64,000 nt of DNA from Calamus simplicifolius (lineage: Eukaryota > Streptophyta > Magnoliopsida > Arecales > Arecaceae): positions 1,775,410 through 1,839,409 of the forward strand of contig UESW01003878.1 in the NCBI GenBank assembly GCA_900491605.1. Direction: 5' to 3'. Of this stretch, positions 22,332-34,570 are shown one piece after another. Numbering within the stretch: the first letter of the stretch is position 1; the number at the start of each line of letters is the position of its first letter. Made by a program: the position numbers and the translations under genes. The notes below the pieces were generated by a model, which had not been told where the DNA came from, did not search any database, and saw only the letters and a list, made by a program, of their open reading frames with translations.

Positions 22332-22734
22332 ATAATGAGTTTAAGCTAGATTTTGTGCAGTCTTTTTTATACTACCACTGGAGATTTATTTTACAATAAC
22401 ACTATTTTTCTGAAGCTGTGCTGTGATTTTTGTTGTCTTTTTTGGCATGTCTTGTGATTGGTGGCCTGAAGTGAGCTTGGTTTTGGGTGCAGTAGCGGAC
22501 AAATGGTTCTCTTAAAAAATTTAGAATTCAAATATAAATAGAATTATTTGTATATTCATTTCTGATACAGTTTATTTATGAATGTATGATTATTTGGTGG
22601 TTCTGTTGTTGGTAATATATTGAAAAAAGATTAATATGTGACAACATATACTAGATATAACTTAGGAGATATCATATATTTTATGGAAAAGGAAACTTTG
22701 TATGAGAGAGATCCCAAAATGTGAACAAGCAGAA

Positions 22735-23001
22735 AGGGGGCGGCAAATGACAGTTCGGGGCCATCGTACCCCGAACGGCGGTCAAAACCCCTTCCCCGGC
22801 CATCAGAGGGCCGGGGAAGCCACGGTCGTCATCGTGTGGGCAGCAGGCGTTCGCATGCCGATGGGCCGCAGGACCGTTGGAGAGGATCCGGCGGCTGGCG
22901 GCCCTCCTCCCGTCGCCAAAGGCTACCGCAAACCCCTTTCCCGGCCGTTGGAGGCCAGGACGTTCCCACATCACCGCCGACGCCGCACGCATGGCGGGCG
23001 T
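22735..23001. repeat. GC-rich patch with short hairpins
   Basis: A sharp GC-rich island in AT-rich surroundings. TTCGGGG...CCCCGAA (about 22754-22775) and CCCCGGCC...GGCCGGGG (about 22794-22816) are inverted pairs, and a CCCCTTTCCCGGCC block repeats the second at about 22933. Open frames exist on both strands without family resemblance. It ends in the second 101-bp repeat copy. Confidence 0.45.
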
Positions 23002-23102
23002 AGGGGAAGGGAGCGGGTTGTGGCACCATCCATAAATTCGATGAAAAGCAGGGGCAATTTCATAATACGGAAATTAATTAAAAATTTGGGGGCGGCGGTT
23101 GA
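23002..23102. repeat. 101-bp direct repeat, copy 2
   Basis: Near-identical to 17494-17594 and in the same orientation, 5.5 kb away. Similarity stops abruptly at GGTTGA on the right, where this copy continues with GTGGCAGCC repeats instead of coding sequence. Confidence 0.85.
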
Positions 23103-24070
23103 TGCTGATGTGGCAGCCATGTCAGCTATATGATGATGTGGCAAGCATTGTCCTGCCATGTCAGCTATGTGATGATGTGGCAAGCACTGGCAGCTCACGC
23201 GTAGTGGTTTTGGATGACACGGCAGCCCACATGTCTGTCCATGTAACCAAGTGATGTGGCATGGCAGACATGGTAATGGGTCCTATAGTGTCCATCCAAG
23301 TGTCTCTGATGACATATTAGGTTGACGTGTCACTATGCGCGACTGCATTGTCATCCACGTGTCGGGTTCCGACCGATGCCAAATGTGAAGTAAAATTTAA
23401 TTTATTTTTTATTTTTTTTATATTAAAAAATTATAAAAATTCAAAAAATTAGGAAAATCTGAAAAAATAGTATAAAATTATTGAAAAATTAGAAAAATCA
23501 TAAAAAATTTGTAAAAAAACCAAAAAATCATAGAAAATTATAAAAAAGTATTTTTGATGTGGCATGATTTTTATGCTCAATACATAAATATTTATGTTGC
23601 CATACATTTTGATTTTTTTTCTATGAATATTTTCTGTGAATTTTTCTGGATGCATAATTATCTATGCTTAGGATATAAATATGGTTTATGCATGTTTCTA
23701 CATGTTATTTTTGCTGACATAATTATTTATGCTTAGTGCATGAGAGGTATTTATGCCAAATTTTTATGTATTTTTTGCGAGCATGTTTATTTGTACTTGA
23801 TGCATAAATAATATAGATGTTGAATTTTATGTCTTTAGTTGACATAAATATATACTTGTTGTAGCATATGTTCAAAGTGCAGATTTGTTTCAATATTGAT
23901 TTTGTTGACAACATAGATGCATTCTATGGAAAATCATAGGATTTTGTGTTCTATCTTATTAAATAAGTGATGATTATGAGCTTAGAAACTGGATGGACAG
24001 AATTACAATGTGTAGCATAGAAAGATCCAATATATACTAAATGAGTTAGAAGTCTTGAAAATCCGCAACC
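23103..24070. other. GTGGCA-type short repeats, then AT-rich sequence
   Basis: 23103-23200 has two copies of a ~46-bp unit (GTCAGCTATGTGATGATGTGGCAAGCA type); related GATGTGGCATGGCAG words continue to 23350. From 23390 to 24070 the sequence is A/T-rich, with runs of AAAATTATAAAAA and recurring TTTATGC words, and no gene. Confidence 0.5.
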
Positions 24071-24074
24071 TACT

Positions 24075-27000
24075 TAGGTATTGGCTAATTATTGCAGTGA
24101 GCCAAGGAGTAGATTAGCTAGTCAGGCTTTTAGTACCCTACTTAAGTCATCTAAAGGCTATTAGCACTTTCATTGCACATGCGTGCACACTGACGAGGTA
24201 AACTAGGTATTAGTTGTAAGGTCAATTAGAGATTTGATTATTACTGAAAATTGGTAATTGATATACACAACAATGAAAGAAACTTGAATTTAAGGAAAGA
24301 GTTACTTGCCTGATAAAAAAATAAAAAAATATGTGTATATATAAAAATAAAAAAAGATAGTCTAAACATTGGTTTTTCATCGAGTAACCGGACACCTTCG
24401 CCTAAGTAAGCGTTGTTGATCGCATCAAAAAGTGGGCAATGTGAAGACATCCTAAAAAATAAATAAATAAAAAAAAAATATATATATATATCAGCAATGT
24501 GAAAGCTACCTCAGGTCACGTTTTTAATTTGAGGGTGTATAGAAAATAGACCAAAGTAAGTAACAAGCGAAGATACCATTCCTTCTTACAAATTAGAACC
24601 GAAATGCTAAGTTAGCTATCACTAACACAAGTGCTGTAGATCTATGGATGAACTCTAAGAAAGTTTCTGATAGTTCTGACTGCGAAATTTAGTTCAAAAA
24701 CTTACATAATTAGTGATATTACCTTTTTGAAAAATATTTTGAAAATACCTTGGTATTTTTTTAACAATTTTTAAATTTTTATAAATCATGTGTTATGAAA
24801 GAAATTCTTGAGCAAAATTAACTAGGAAAAGGTAATAGAGTTAGAAAGTATTGGCTAATTATTGTGTGAGCCAAGGAGTAGACTAGCTGGTCAGGCTTTT
24901 AGTACCCTACTTAGGTCATCTAAAGGCTATTAGCACTTCCATTGCACATGCGTGCAACTGACGAGGTAAACTAGGTATTAGTTGTAAGGTCAATTAGAGA
25001 TTCGATTATTACTGAACATTGGTAATTGATATACACCACAATGAAAGAAACTTGAATTTGAGGAAAGAGCTACTTGCTTGATAAAAAAAAATGTGTATGT
25101 ACAAAAATAAAAAAAAGTCTAAACATTGGTTTCCATCGAGTAACCGGGCACCTTCGCTTAAGTAAGCGTTGTTGTTTGCGTCAAAAAATGGGCTGTGTGA
25201 CATCCGTAAAAAAAAAAAAGTATATCAGCAATGTAAAAGCTACTCAGGTCACGTTTTTAATTTGAGGGTGTATAGAAAATTGACCAAAGTAAGTAACAAG
25301 CGAAGATACCATTCCTTCTTACAAATTAGAACGAAATGCTAAGTTAGCTATAACTAACACAAGTGCTGTAGATCAATGGTTGAACTCTAAGAAAGTTTCT
25401 GATAGTTCTGATTGCGAAATTTAGTTCAAAAACTCAGTACATAATTAGTGATATTACCTTTTTGAAAATTATTTTAAAATACCTTGGTATTTTTTTAACA
25501 ATTTTAAATTTTTATAAATCATGTGTTATGAAAGAAATTCTTGAGCAAAATTAACTAGGAAAGGTAATAGAGTTAGAAAGTATTGGCTAATTATTGTATT
25601 GAGCAAGGAGTAGACAAGCTGGTCAGGCTTTTAGTACCTACTTAGGTCATCTAAAGGCTATTAGCACTTCCATTGCACATGCGTGCACACTGACGAGGTA
25701 AACTAGGTTTAGTAAGGTCAATTAGAGATTCGATTATTACTGAACATTGGTAATTGATATACACCACAATGAAAGAAACTTGAATTTGAGGAAAGAGCTA
25801 CTTGCCTAATAAAAAAATAAAAAATGTGTATGTACAAAATAAAAAAAGTCTAAACATTGGTTTCCCATCGAGTAACCGGGCACCTTCGCCTAAATAAGCG
25901 TTGTTGTTCGCATCAAAAAGTGGGCAGTTTGAAGACATCCGTAAAAAAAAAAAGATATCAGGCAATGTGAAAGCTACCTCAGTCACGTTTTTAATTTGAG
26001 GGTGTATAGAAAAAGACCAAAGTAAGTAACAAGCGAAGATACCATTCCTTCTTACAAATTAGAACCGAAATGCTAAGTTAGCTATCACTAACACAAGTGC
26101 TGTAGATCTATGGATGAACTCTAAAAAGTTTAATAGTTCTGACTGCGAAATTTAGTTCAAAAACTTAGTACATAATTAGTGATATTACCTTTTTAAAAAT
26201 ATTTTGAAAATACCTTGGTATTTTTTTAACAATTTTTAAATTTTTATAAATCATTTGTTATGAAAGAAATTCTTGAGCAAAATTAACTAGGAAAAGGTAA
26301 TAGAGTTAGAAAGTATTGGCTAATTATTGTATTGAGCCAAGGAGTAGACTAGCTGGTCAGGCTTTTAGTACCCTACTTAGGTCATCTAAAGGCTATTAGC
26401 ACTTCCATTGCACATGCGTGCACTGACGAGGTAAACTAGGTATTAGTTGTAAGGTCAATTAGAGATTCGATTATTACTGAACATTGGTAATTGATATACA
26501 CCACAATGAAAGAAACTTGAATTTGAGGAAAGAGCTACTTGCCTGATAAAAAAAAATGTGTATGTACAAAAATAAAAAAAAGTCTAAACATTGGTTTCCC
26601 ATCGAGTAACCGGGCACCTTCGCCTAAGTAAGCGTTGTTGTTCGCGTCAAAAAGTGGGCAGTGTGAAGACATCCGTAAAAAAAAAAAAAATGTATATCAG
26701 GCAATGTGAAAGCTACCTCAGGATACCATTCCTTCTTACAAATTAGAACCGAAATGCTAAGTTAGCTATCACTAACACAAGTGCTGTAGATCTATGGATG
26801 AACTCTAAGAAAGTTTCTGATAGTTCTGACTGTGAATTTAGTTCAAAAACTAACATAATTAGTGATATTACATTTTTAAAAAATATTTTGAAAATACCTT
26901 GGTATTTTTTAACAATTTTTAAATTTTTATAAATCATGTGTTATGAAAGAAATTCTTGAGCAAATTAACTAGGAAAAGGTAATAGAGTTAGAAAGTATTG

Positions 27001-30000
27001 GCTAATTATTGTATTGAGCCAAGGAGTAGACTAGCTGGTCAGGCTTTTAGTACCCTACTTAGGTCATCTAAAGGCTATTAGCACTTCCATTGCACATGCG
27101 TGCAACTGACGAGGTAAACTAGGTATTAGTTGTAAGGTCAATTAGAGATTCGATTATTGAACATTGGTAATTGATATACACCACAATGAAAGAAACTTGA
27201 ATTTGAGGAAAGAGCTACTTGCCTGATAAAAAAATAAAAAAATATGTATATGTACAAAAATAAAAAAAGTCTAAACATTGGTTTCCATCGAGTAACCGGG
27301 CACCTTCGCCTAAGTAAGCGTTGTTCGCGTCAAAAAGTGGGCAGTGTGAAGACATCCGTAAAAAAAAAATATGGATATCAGGCAATGTGAAAGCTACCTC
27401 AGGTCACGTTTTTAATTTGAGGGTGTATAGAAAATAGACCAAAGTAAGTAACAAGCGAAGATACCATTCCTTCTTACAAATTAGAACCGAAATGCTAAGT
27501 TAGCTATCACTAACACAAGTGCTGTAGATCTATGGATGAACTCTAAGAAAGTTTCTGATAGTTCTGACTGCGAAATTTAGTTCAAAAACTCAGTACATAA
27601 TTAGTGATATTACATTTTGAAAAATATTTTGAAAATACCTTGGTATTTTTTTAACAATTTTTAAATTTTTATAAATCATGTGTTATGAAAGAAATTCTTG
27701 AGCAAAATTAACTAGGAAAAGATAATAGAGTTAGAAAGTATTGGCTAATTATTGTAATGAGCCAAGGAGTAGACTAGCTGGTCAGGCTTTTAGTACCCTA
27801 CTTAGGTCATCTAAAGGCTATTAGCACTTCCATTGCACATGCGTGCAATGACGAGGTAAACTAGGTATTAGTTGTAAGGTCAATTAGAGATTCGATTATT
27901 ACTGAACATTGGTAATTGATATACACCACAATGAAAGAAACTTGAATTTGAGGAAAGAGCTACTTGCCTGATAAAAAAATATGTGTATGTACAAAAATAA
28001 AAAAAAGTCTAAACATTGGTTTCCCATCGAGTAACCGGGCACCTTCGCCTAAGTAAGCGTTGTTGTTCAAAAAAGTGGGCAGTGTGAAGACATCCGTAAA
28101 AAAAAAAAGTATATCAGGCAATGTGAAAGCTACCTCAGGTCACGTTTTTAATTTGAGGGTGTATAGAAAATAGACCAAAGTAAGTAACAAGCGAAGATAC
28201 CATTCCTTCTTACAAATTAGAACCGAAATGCTAAGTTAGCTATCACTAACACAAGTGCTGTAGATCTATGGATGAACTCTAAGAAAGTTTCTGATAGTTC
28301 TGACTGCGAAATTTAGTTCAAAAACTCAGTACATAATTAGTGATATTACATTTTTAAAAATATTTTGAAAATACCTTGGTATTTTTTTAACAATTTTTAA
28401 ATTTTTATAAATCATGTGTTATGAAAGAAATTCTTGAGCAAAATTAACTAGGAAAAGATAATAGAGTTAGAAAGTATTGGCTAATTATTGTATTGAGCCA
28501 AGGAGTAGACTAGCTGGTCAGGCTTTTAGTACCCTACTTAGGTCATCTAAAGGCTATTAGCACTTCCATTGCACATGCGTGCAATTGACGAGGTAAACTA
28601 GGTATTAGTTGTAAGGTCAATTAGAGATTCGATTATTACTGAACATTGGTAATTGATATACACCACAATGAAAGAAACTTGAATTTGAGGAAAGAGCTAC
28701 TTGCCTGATAAAAAAAATAAAAAAATGTATGTACAAAAATAAAAAAAAGTCTAAACATTGGTTTCCCATCGAGTAACCGGGCACCTTCGCCTAAGTAAGC
28801 GTTGTTCGCGTCAAAAAGTGGGCAGTGTGAAGACATCCGTAAAAAAAAATATATCAGGCAATGTGAAAGCTACCTCAGGTCACGTTTTTAATTTGAGGGT
28901 GTATAGAAAATAGACCAAAGTAAGTAACAAGCGAAGATACCATTCCTTCTTACAAATTAGAACCGAAATGCTAAGTTAGCTATCACTAACACAAGTGCTG
29001 TAGATCTATGGATGAACTCTAAGAAAGTTTCTGATAGTTCTGACTGAAATTTAGTTCAAAAACTCAGTACATAATTAGTGATATTACATTTTTGAAAAAT
29101 ATTTTGAAAATACCTTGGTATTTTTTTAACAATTTTAAATTTTTATAAATCATGTGTTATGAAAGAAATTCTTGAGCAAAATTAACTAGGAAAAGATAAT
29201 AGAGTTAGAAAGTATTGGCTAATTATTGTAATGAGCCAAGGAGTAGACTAGCTGGTCAGGCTTTTAGTACCCTACTTAGGTCATCTAAAGGCTATTAGCA
29301 CTTCCATTGCACATGCGTGCAATCTGACGAGGTAAACTAGGTATTAGTTGTAAGGTCAATTAGAGATTCGATTATTACTGAACATTGGTAATTGATATAC
29401 ACCACAATGAAAGAAACTTGAATTTGAGGAAAGAGCTACTTGCCTGATAAAAAAAAAAAAATGTGTATGTACAAAAATAAAAAAAGTCTAAACATTGGTT
29501 TCCCATCGAGTAACCGGGCACCTTCGCCTAAGTAAGCGTTGTTGTTCGCGTCAAAAAGTGGGCAGTGTGAAGACATCCGTAAAAAAAAAAATGTATCAGG
29601 CAATGTGAAAGCTACCTCAGGTCACGTTTTTAATTTGAGGGTGTATAGAAAATAGACCAAAGTAAGTAACAAGCGAAGATACCATTCCTTCTTACAAATT
29701 AGAACCGAAATGCTAAGTTAGCTATCACTAACACAAGTGCTGTAGATCTATGGATGAACTCTAAGAAAGTTTCTGATAGTTCTGACTGCGAAATTTAGTT
29801 CAAAAACTCAGTACATAATTAGTGATATTACATTTTTGAAAAATATTTTGAAAATACCTTGGTATTTTTTTTAACAATTTTTAAATTTTTATAAATCATG
29901 TGTTATGAAAGAAATTCTTGAGCAAAATTAACTAGGAAAAGATAATAGAGTTAGAAAGTATTGGCTAATTATTGTAATGAGCCAAGGAGTAGACTAGCTG

Positions 30001-32325
30001 GTCAGGCTTTTAGTACCCTACTTAGGTCATCTAAAGGCTATTAGCACTTCCATTGCACATGCGTGCAACGAGGTAAACTAGGTATTAGTTGTAAGGTCAA
30101 TTAGAGATTCGATTATTACTGAACATTGGTAATTGATATACACCACAATGAAAGAAACTTGAATTTGAGGAAAGAGCTACTTGCCTGATAAAAAAATAAA
30201 AAATGTGTATGTACAAAAATAAAAAAAAGTCTAAACATTGGTTTCCCATCGAGTAACCGGGCACCTTCGCCTAAGTAAGCGTTGTTGTTCGTCAAAAAGT
30301 GGGCAGTGTGAAGACATCCGTAAAAAAAAAAATATATATCAGGCAATGTGAAAGCTACCTCAGGTCACGTTTTTAATTTGAGGGTGTATAGAAAATAGAC
30401 CAAAGTAAGTAACAAGCGAAGATACCATTCCTTCTTACAAATTAGAACCGAAATGCTAAGTTAGCTATCACTAACACAAGTGCTGTAGATCTATGGATGA
30501 ACTCTAAGAAAGTTTCTGATAGTTCTGACTGCGAAATTTAGTTCAAAAACTCAGTACATAATTAGTGATATTACATTTTTGAAAAATATTTTGAAAATAC
30601 CTTGGTATTTTTTTAACAATTTTTAAATTTTTATAAATCATGTGTTATGAAAGAAATTCTTGAGCAAAATTAACTAGGAAAAGATAATAGAGTTAGAAAG
30701 TATTGGCTAATTATTGTAATGAGCCAAGGAGTAGACTAGCTGGTCAGGCTTTTAGTACCCTACTTAGGTCATCTAAAGGCTATTAGCACTTCCATTGCAC
30801 ATGCGTGCAATGACGAGGTAAACTAGGTATTAGTTGTAAGGTCAATTAGAGATTCGATTATTACTGAACATTGGTAATTGATATACACCACAATGAAAGA
30901 AACTTGAATTTGAGGAAAGAGCTACTTGCCTGATAAAAAAAAAAAAAATGTGTATGTACAAAAATAAAAAAAAAACATTGGTTTCCCATCGAGTAACCGG
31001 GCACCTTCGCCTAAGTAAGCGTTGTTGTTCGCGTCAAAAAGTGGGCAGTGTGAAGACATCCGTAAAAAAAAAAAGTATATCAGGCAATGTGAAAGCTACC
31101 TCAGGTCACGTTTTTAATTTGAGGGTGTATAGAAAATAGACCAAAGTAAGTAACAAGCGAAGATACCATTCCTTCTTACAAATTAGAACCGAAATGCTAA
31201 GTTAGCTATCACTAACACAAGTGCTGTAGATCTATGGATGAACTCTAAGAAAGTTTCTGATAGTTCTGACTGAAATTTAGTTCAAAAACTCAGTACATAA
31301 TTAGTGATATTACATTTTTAAAAATATTTTGAAAATACCTTGGTATTTTTTTAACAATTTTTAAATTTTTATAAATCATGTGTTATGAAAGAAATTCTTG
31401 AGCAAAATTAACTAGGAAAAGATAATAGAGTTAGAAAGTATTGGCTAATTATTGTAATGAGCCAAGGAGTAGACTAGCTGGTCAGGCTTTTAGTACCCTA
31501 CTTAGGTCATCTAAAGGCTATTAGCACTTCCATTGCACATGCGTGCAATGACGAGGTAAACTAGGTATTAGTTGTAAGGTCAATTAGAGATTCGATTATT
31601 ACTGAACATTGGTAATTGATATACACACAATGAAAGAAACTTGAATTTGAGGAAAGAGCTACTTGCCTGATAAAAAAAATGTGTATGTACAAAAATAAAA
31701 AAAAGTCTAAACATTGGTTTCCCATCGAGTAACCGGGCACCTTCGCCTAAGTAAGCGTTGTTGTTCGCGTCAAAAAGTGGGCAGTGTGAAGACATCCGTA
31801 AAAAAAAAAAAAATATCAGGCAATGTGAAAGCTACCTCAGGTCACGTTTTTAATTTGAGGGTGTATAGAAAATAGACCAAAGTAAGTAACAAGCGAAGAT
31901 ACCATTCCTTCTTACAAATTAGAACCGAAATGCTAAGTTAGCTATCACTAACACAAGTGCTGTAGATCTATGGATGAACTCTAAGAAAGTTTCTGATAGT
32001 TCTGACTGCGAAATTTAGTTCAAAAACTCAGTACATAATTAGTGATATTACCTTTTTGAAAAATATTTTGAAAATACCTTGGTTTTTTTTAACAATTTTT
32101 AAATTTTTATAAATCATGTGTTATGAAAGAAATTCTTGAGCAAAATTAACTAGGAAAGATAATAGAGTTAGAAAGTATTGGCTAATTATTGTATTGAGCC
32201 AAGGAGTAGACTAGCTGGTCAGGCTTTTAGTACCTACTTAGGTCATCTAAAGGCTATTAGCACTTCCATTGCACATGCGTGCACTGACGAGGTAAACTAG
32301 GTATTAGTTGTAAGGTCAATTAGAG
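24075..32325 (+). repeat. ~740-bp tandem repeat array A (about 11 units)
   Basis: The landmark GTATTGGCTAATTATTG recurs at 24078, 24848, 25580, 26313, 26995, 27738, 28474, 29212, 29958, 30700, 31438 and 32175, giving units of 732-746 bp apart from 770 for the first and 682 for one with a ~50-base deletion. Units are nearly identical; the first is more diverged, as expected at an array edge. Each holds a near-palindrome ATTGCACATGCGTGCAAT, two A-runs of variable length, and a CGAGTAACCGGGCACCTTCG block. A short minus-strand frame recurs but is broken by non-triplet indels in several units. The array runs into the N gap, so its true length is unknown. Confidence 0.93.
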
Positions 32326-32768
32326 NNNNNNNNNNNNNNNNNNNNNNNNNNNNNNNNNNNNNNNNNNNNNNNNNNNNNNNNNNNNNNNNNNNNNNNNNNN
32401 NNNNNNNNNNNNNNNNNNNNNNNNNNNNNNNNNNNNNNNNNNNNNNNNNNNNNNNNNNNNNNNNNNNNNNNNNNNNNNNNNNNNNNNNNNNNNNNNNNNN
32501 NNNNNNNNNNNNNNNNNNNNNNNNNNNNNNNNNNNNNNNNNNNNNNNNNNNNNNNNNNNNNNNNNNNNNNNNNNNNNNNNNNNNNNNNNNNNNNNNNNNN
32601 NNNNNNNNNNNNNNNNNNNNNNNNNNNNNNNNNNNNNNNNNNNNNNNNNNNNNNNNNNNNNNNNNNNNNNNNNNNNNNNNNNNNNNNNNNNNNNNNNNNN
32701 NNNNNNNNNNNNNNNNNNNNNNNNNNNNNNNNNNNNNNNNNNNNNNNNNNNNNNNNNNNNNNNNNNNN
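32326..32768. other. Assembly gap (443 N)
   Basis: Unknown bases. The gap starts within an array unit and ends in unrelated sequence, so the right edge of array A is not observed. Confidence 0.99.
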
Positions 32769-33550
32769 CTTCAGGTCTGGAAATACAGATTATGAGAGGA
32801 TGCAAAAGCTCTCTCTTTTATATAGATCCAACCTTTAAAGAAAAGCAAACTGGATTGGTGGAAGAAAACAAGAAGGAAAGGATATTGAGTATTTCCACAT
32901 GTTTGGTTCAAGTAAGAAAATTGTAAATGGTTTAGAAAGTAGTTGTGATATGATTTCATTATCTTGAGCCACTTGGCTACTTGCCATTTTCTCTCAAAAT
33001 TGCTATCTTTTGGAGAAGAAAACTTTTAGGTTTGTTAGAGGAAACTTTGGCCTTATATCATCTCTTGATTTTTCTTTCTCTGCATTTTCTTTTAGTACCA
33101 AACAATGAAAAAGGAAGCTTCCTTCCTAACAAATTTTGTTTTCTTTCACTTTTCCAGCTATCATATAGAGCCTAAAAGGTGTTAGGTTTATTACACACAC
33201 TATATATCCTAGGTAAGTTTGGACATGCATTTTGGTCTGGTCCTGATACACTAAGACACATTCTTGATTTCAAGTCTGGAAATACAGATTATGACAGGAT
33301 GCAAAAGCTCAACTTAACTCAACTCATCTAAGCCTTTTCCTAACTATATGGGGTCGGCTACATGAATCTGCTTCCTTCACTCTGCTTTATTCAGGACTAA
33401 GTCGACATTCAAATTATAAACAGTTATATCTTTTTTTAATTATTTTTTTGCATGTTAATTTAGGTCTACCTTTATCTCTATCTCTATCCTTACCATGAAT
33501 TGTTAAAAGAGGATGCAAAAGCTCTCTCTTTTTATATAGATCCAACCTTT
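32769..33550. repeat. Local duplication; second copy carries a SINE-like insertion
   Basis: 32770-32835 (CAGGTCTGGAAATACAGATT ... TATATAGATCCAACC) recurs at 33270-33310 plus 33510-33548. The second copy is split by a 199-bp insertion. 32840-33265 between them is AT-rich without a gene. Confidence 0.8.
33311..33509 (-). mobile_element. SINE-like retroposon, 199 bp
   Basis: Bounded by perfect 15-bp direct repeats AGGATGCAAAAGCTC (33296-33310 and 33510-33524). The undisrupted paralogous site at 32798-32812 has only one copy, showing precise insertion with target-site duplication. The sequence begins AACTTAACTCAACT and contains ATGGGGTCGGCTACATGAAT, a block common in plant short retroposons (Au-SINE-like, from memory). 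Orientation is a guess; clear pol III A and B boxes were not seen, so it may be 5' truncated. Confidence 0.7.
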
Positions 33551-34249
33551 CTTCTTTGGAATACCGGAATTCCCTTATAAAAATGTTTTCTATGGTGCTC
33601 TACTGTCTAGTTCATTGCATATCAAACTAAAATGCGCTGCTTTTTTCTTCTCCCTTTTTTCATATTGCCAAGAGGCTTATTTAGTACAGCATTGCTTTCA
33701 TATTTCACCTTTGGCCTCAAATAAATAAAATTTAAAATGTAAAAAAAAGAGGGACAATGTCACGCCCCAGACCCAATATCAGGCTAGGGTGACAACCCGC
33801 CGCGTGCCGGGCACGCAAGGCGTCATCATATTTTTCAACATAAAGCACCATTATAAATAAAAACCAAGTCAATTACAATAATAAAAGTTTTGGGCTAACA
33901 CCCTTACACACCACAATAATAAGGTCTGGGCATCAAGCCCTACACATATGTAATATTGGGGCTACAACAAAATAATGGTCTTGTTTTATTTAATAGAAGA
34001 TCCATCACCCCACCAATCCATCTTCAATCTCGTGGCTCTGATAAAAACATTGTAAGGATTTTGTGAGCTTACACTCAGTAAGTAAACCACGTTATACAGT
34101 CAAATCATAGCATAACAGTCAATAAGCACATAATAATTTGTATGCTTAAACATTCCACAAATACTCAAACATGCAATGTAAGTAAACCCACTGTTTATAC
34201 TCTCAATGGTAACTGTAAATGTGACCCACGGCCCTGCAATATCTCAATA

Positions 34250-34570
34250 GTGTACCAACAAGCATCCCTCCTACTGAAAGGGTCGAAATACCATAGTGTA
34301 CCAAGAAGTATCCCCCCTACTGAAAGGGTCGAAATACCATAATGTACCAAGAAGTACCCCCCTACTGAAAGGGTCGAAATACCATAGTGTACCAACAAGT
34401 ATCCCCCCTACTGGAAGGGTCGAAATACCATAGTGTACCAACAAGTATCCCCCCTACTGAAAGGGTCGAAATACCATAATGCACCAAGAAGTATCCCCCC
34501 TACTGAAAGGGTCGAAATACCATAGTGTACCAACAAGTATCCCCCTACTGAAAGGATCAAAATACCATAA
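34250..34570 (+). repeat. 47-bp tandem repeat in chromovirus LTR
   Basis: Six to seven copies of a unit with GTGTACCAACAAGTATCCCC, CTACTGAAAGGGTCG and AAATACCATA. The partner array is at 40355-40630. Copies alternate between CAACAAGTA and CAAGAAGTA variants, suggesting a higher-order pair. Confidence 0.9.

Larger units (their letters stand above)
17747..22690. other. Non-coding stretch with an old tandem duplication
   Basis: No convincing gene. About 17940-18780 and 19560-20600 are homologous in the same order: a GCTGTTGGCAAGGCT/GTTGTTGACAATGCT block, a GTGCCATG block, the TTGGGAGTGACTTAGA/CTGGAGTGACTTAGAG block, the GTTCATTTTGTTTGTTTGG block and the TTATTTGTTGGC block. The second copy was then modified by a hairpin and a G run. 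20600-22100 and 22332-22690 are unremarkable AT-rich sequence. Confidence 0.6.

Noticed and set aside
22702..23133. 143-codon frame over the GC-rich patch
   Set aside because: It runs through the 101-bp repeat and inverted repeats, and antisense frames are equally long.
24241..31795. The recurring short frame in each repeat unit as a gene family
   Set aside because: Non-triplet indels disrupt it in several units and A-run length changes alter its end; conservation is explained by unit homogeneity. Kept only as a low-interest finding.
24075..32325. CRISPR-like array
   Set aside because: Whole ~740-bp units repeat without unique spacers, in a plant nuclear context; this is an ordinary tandem array.
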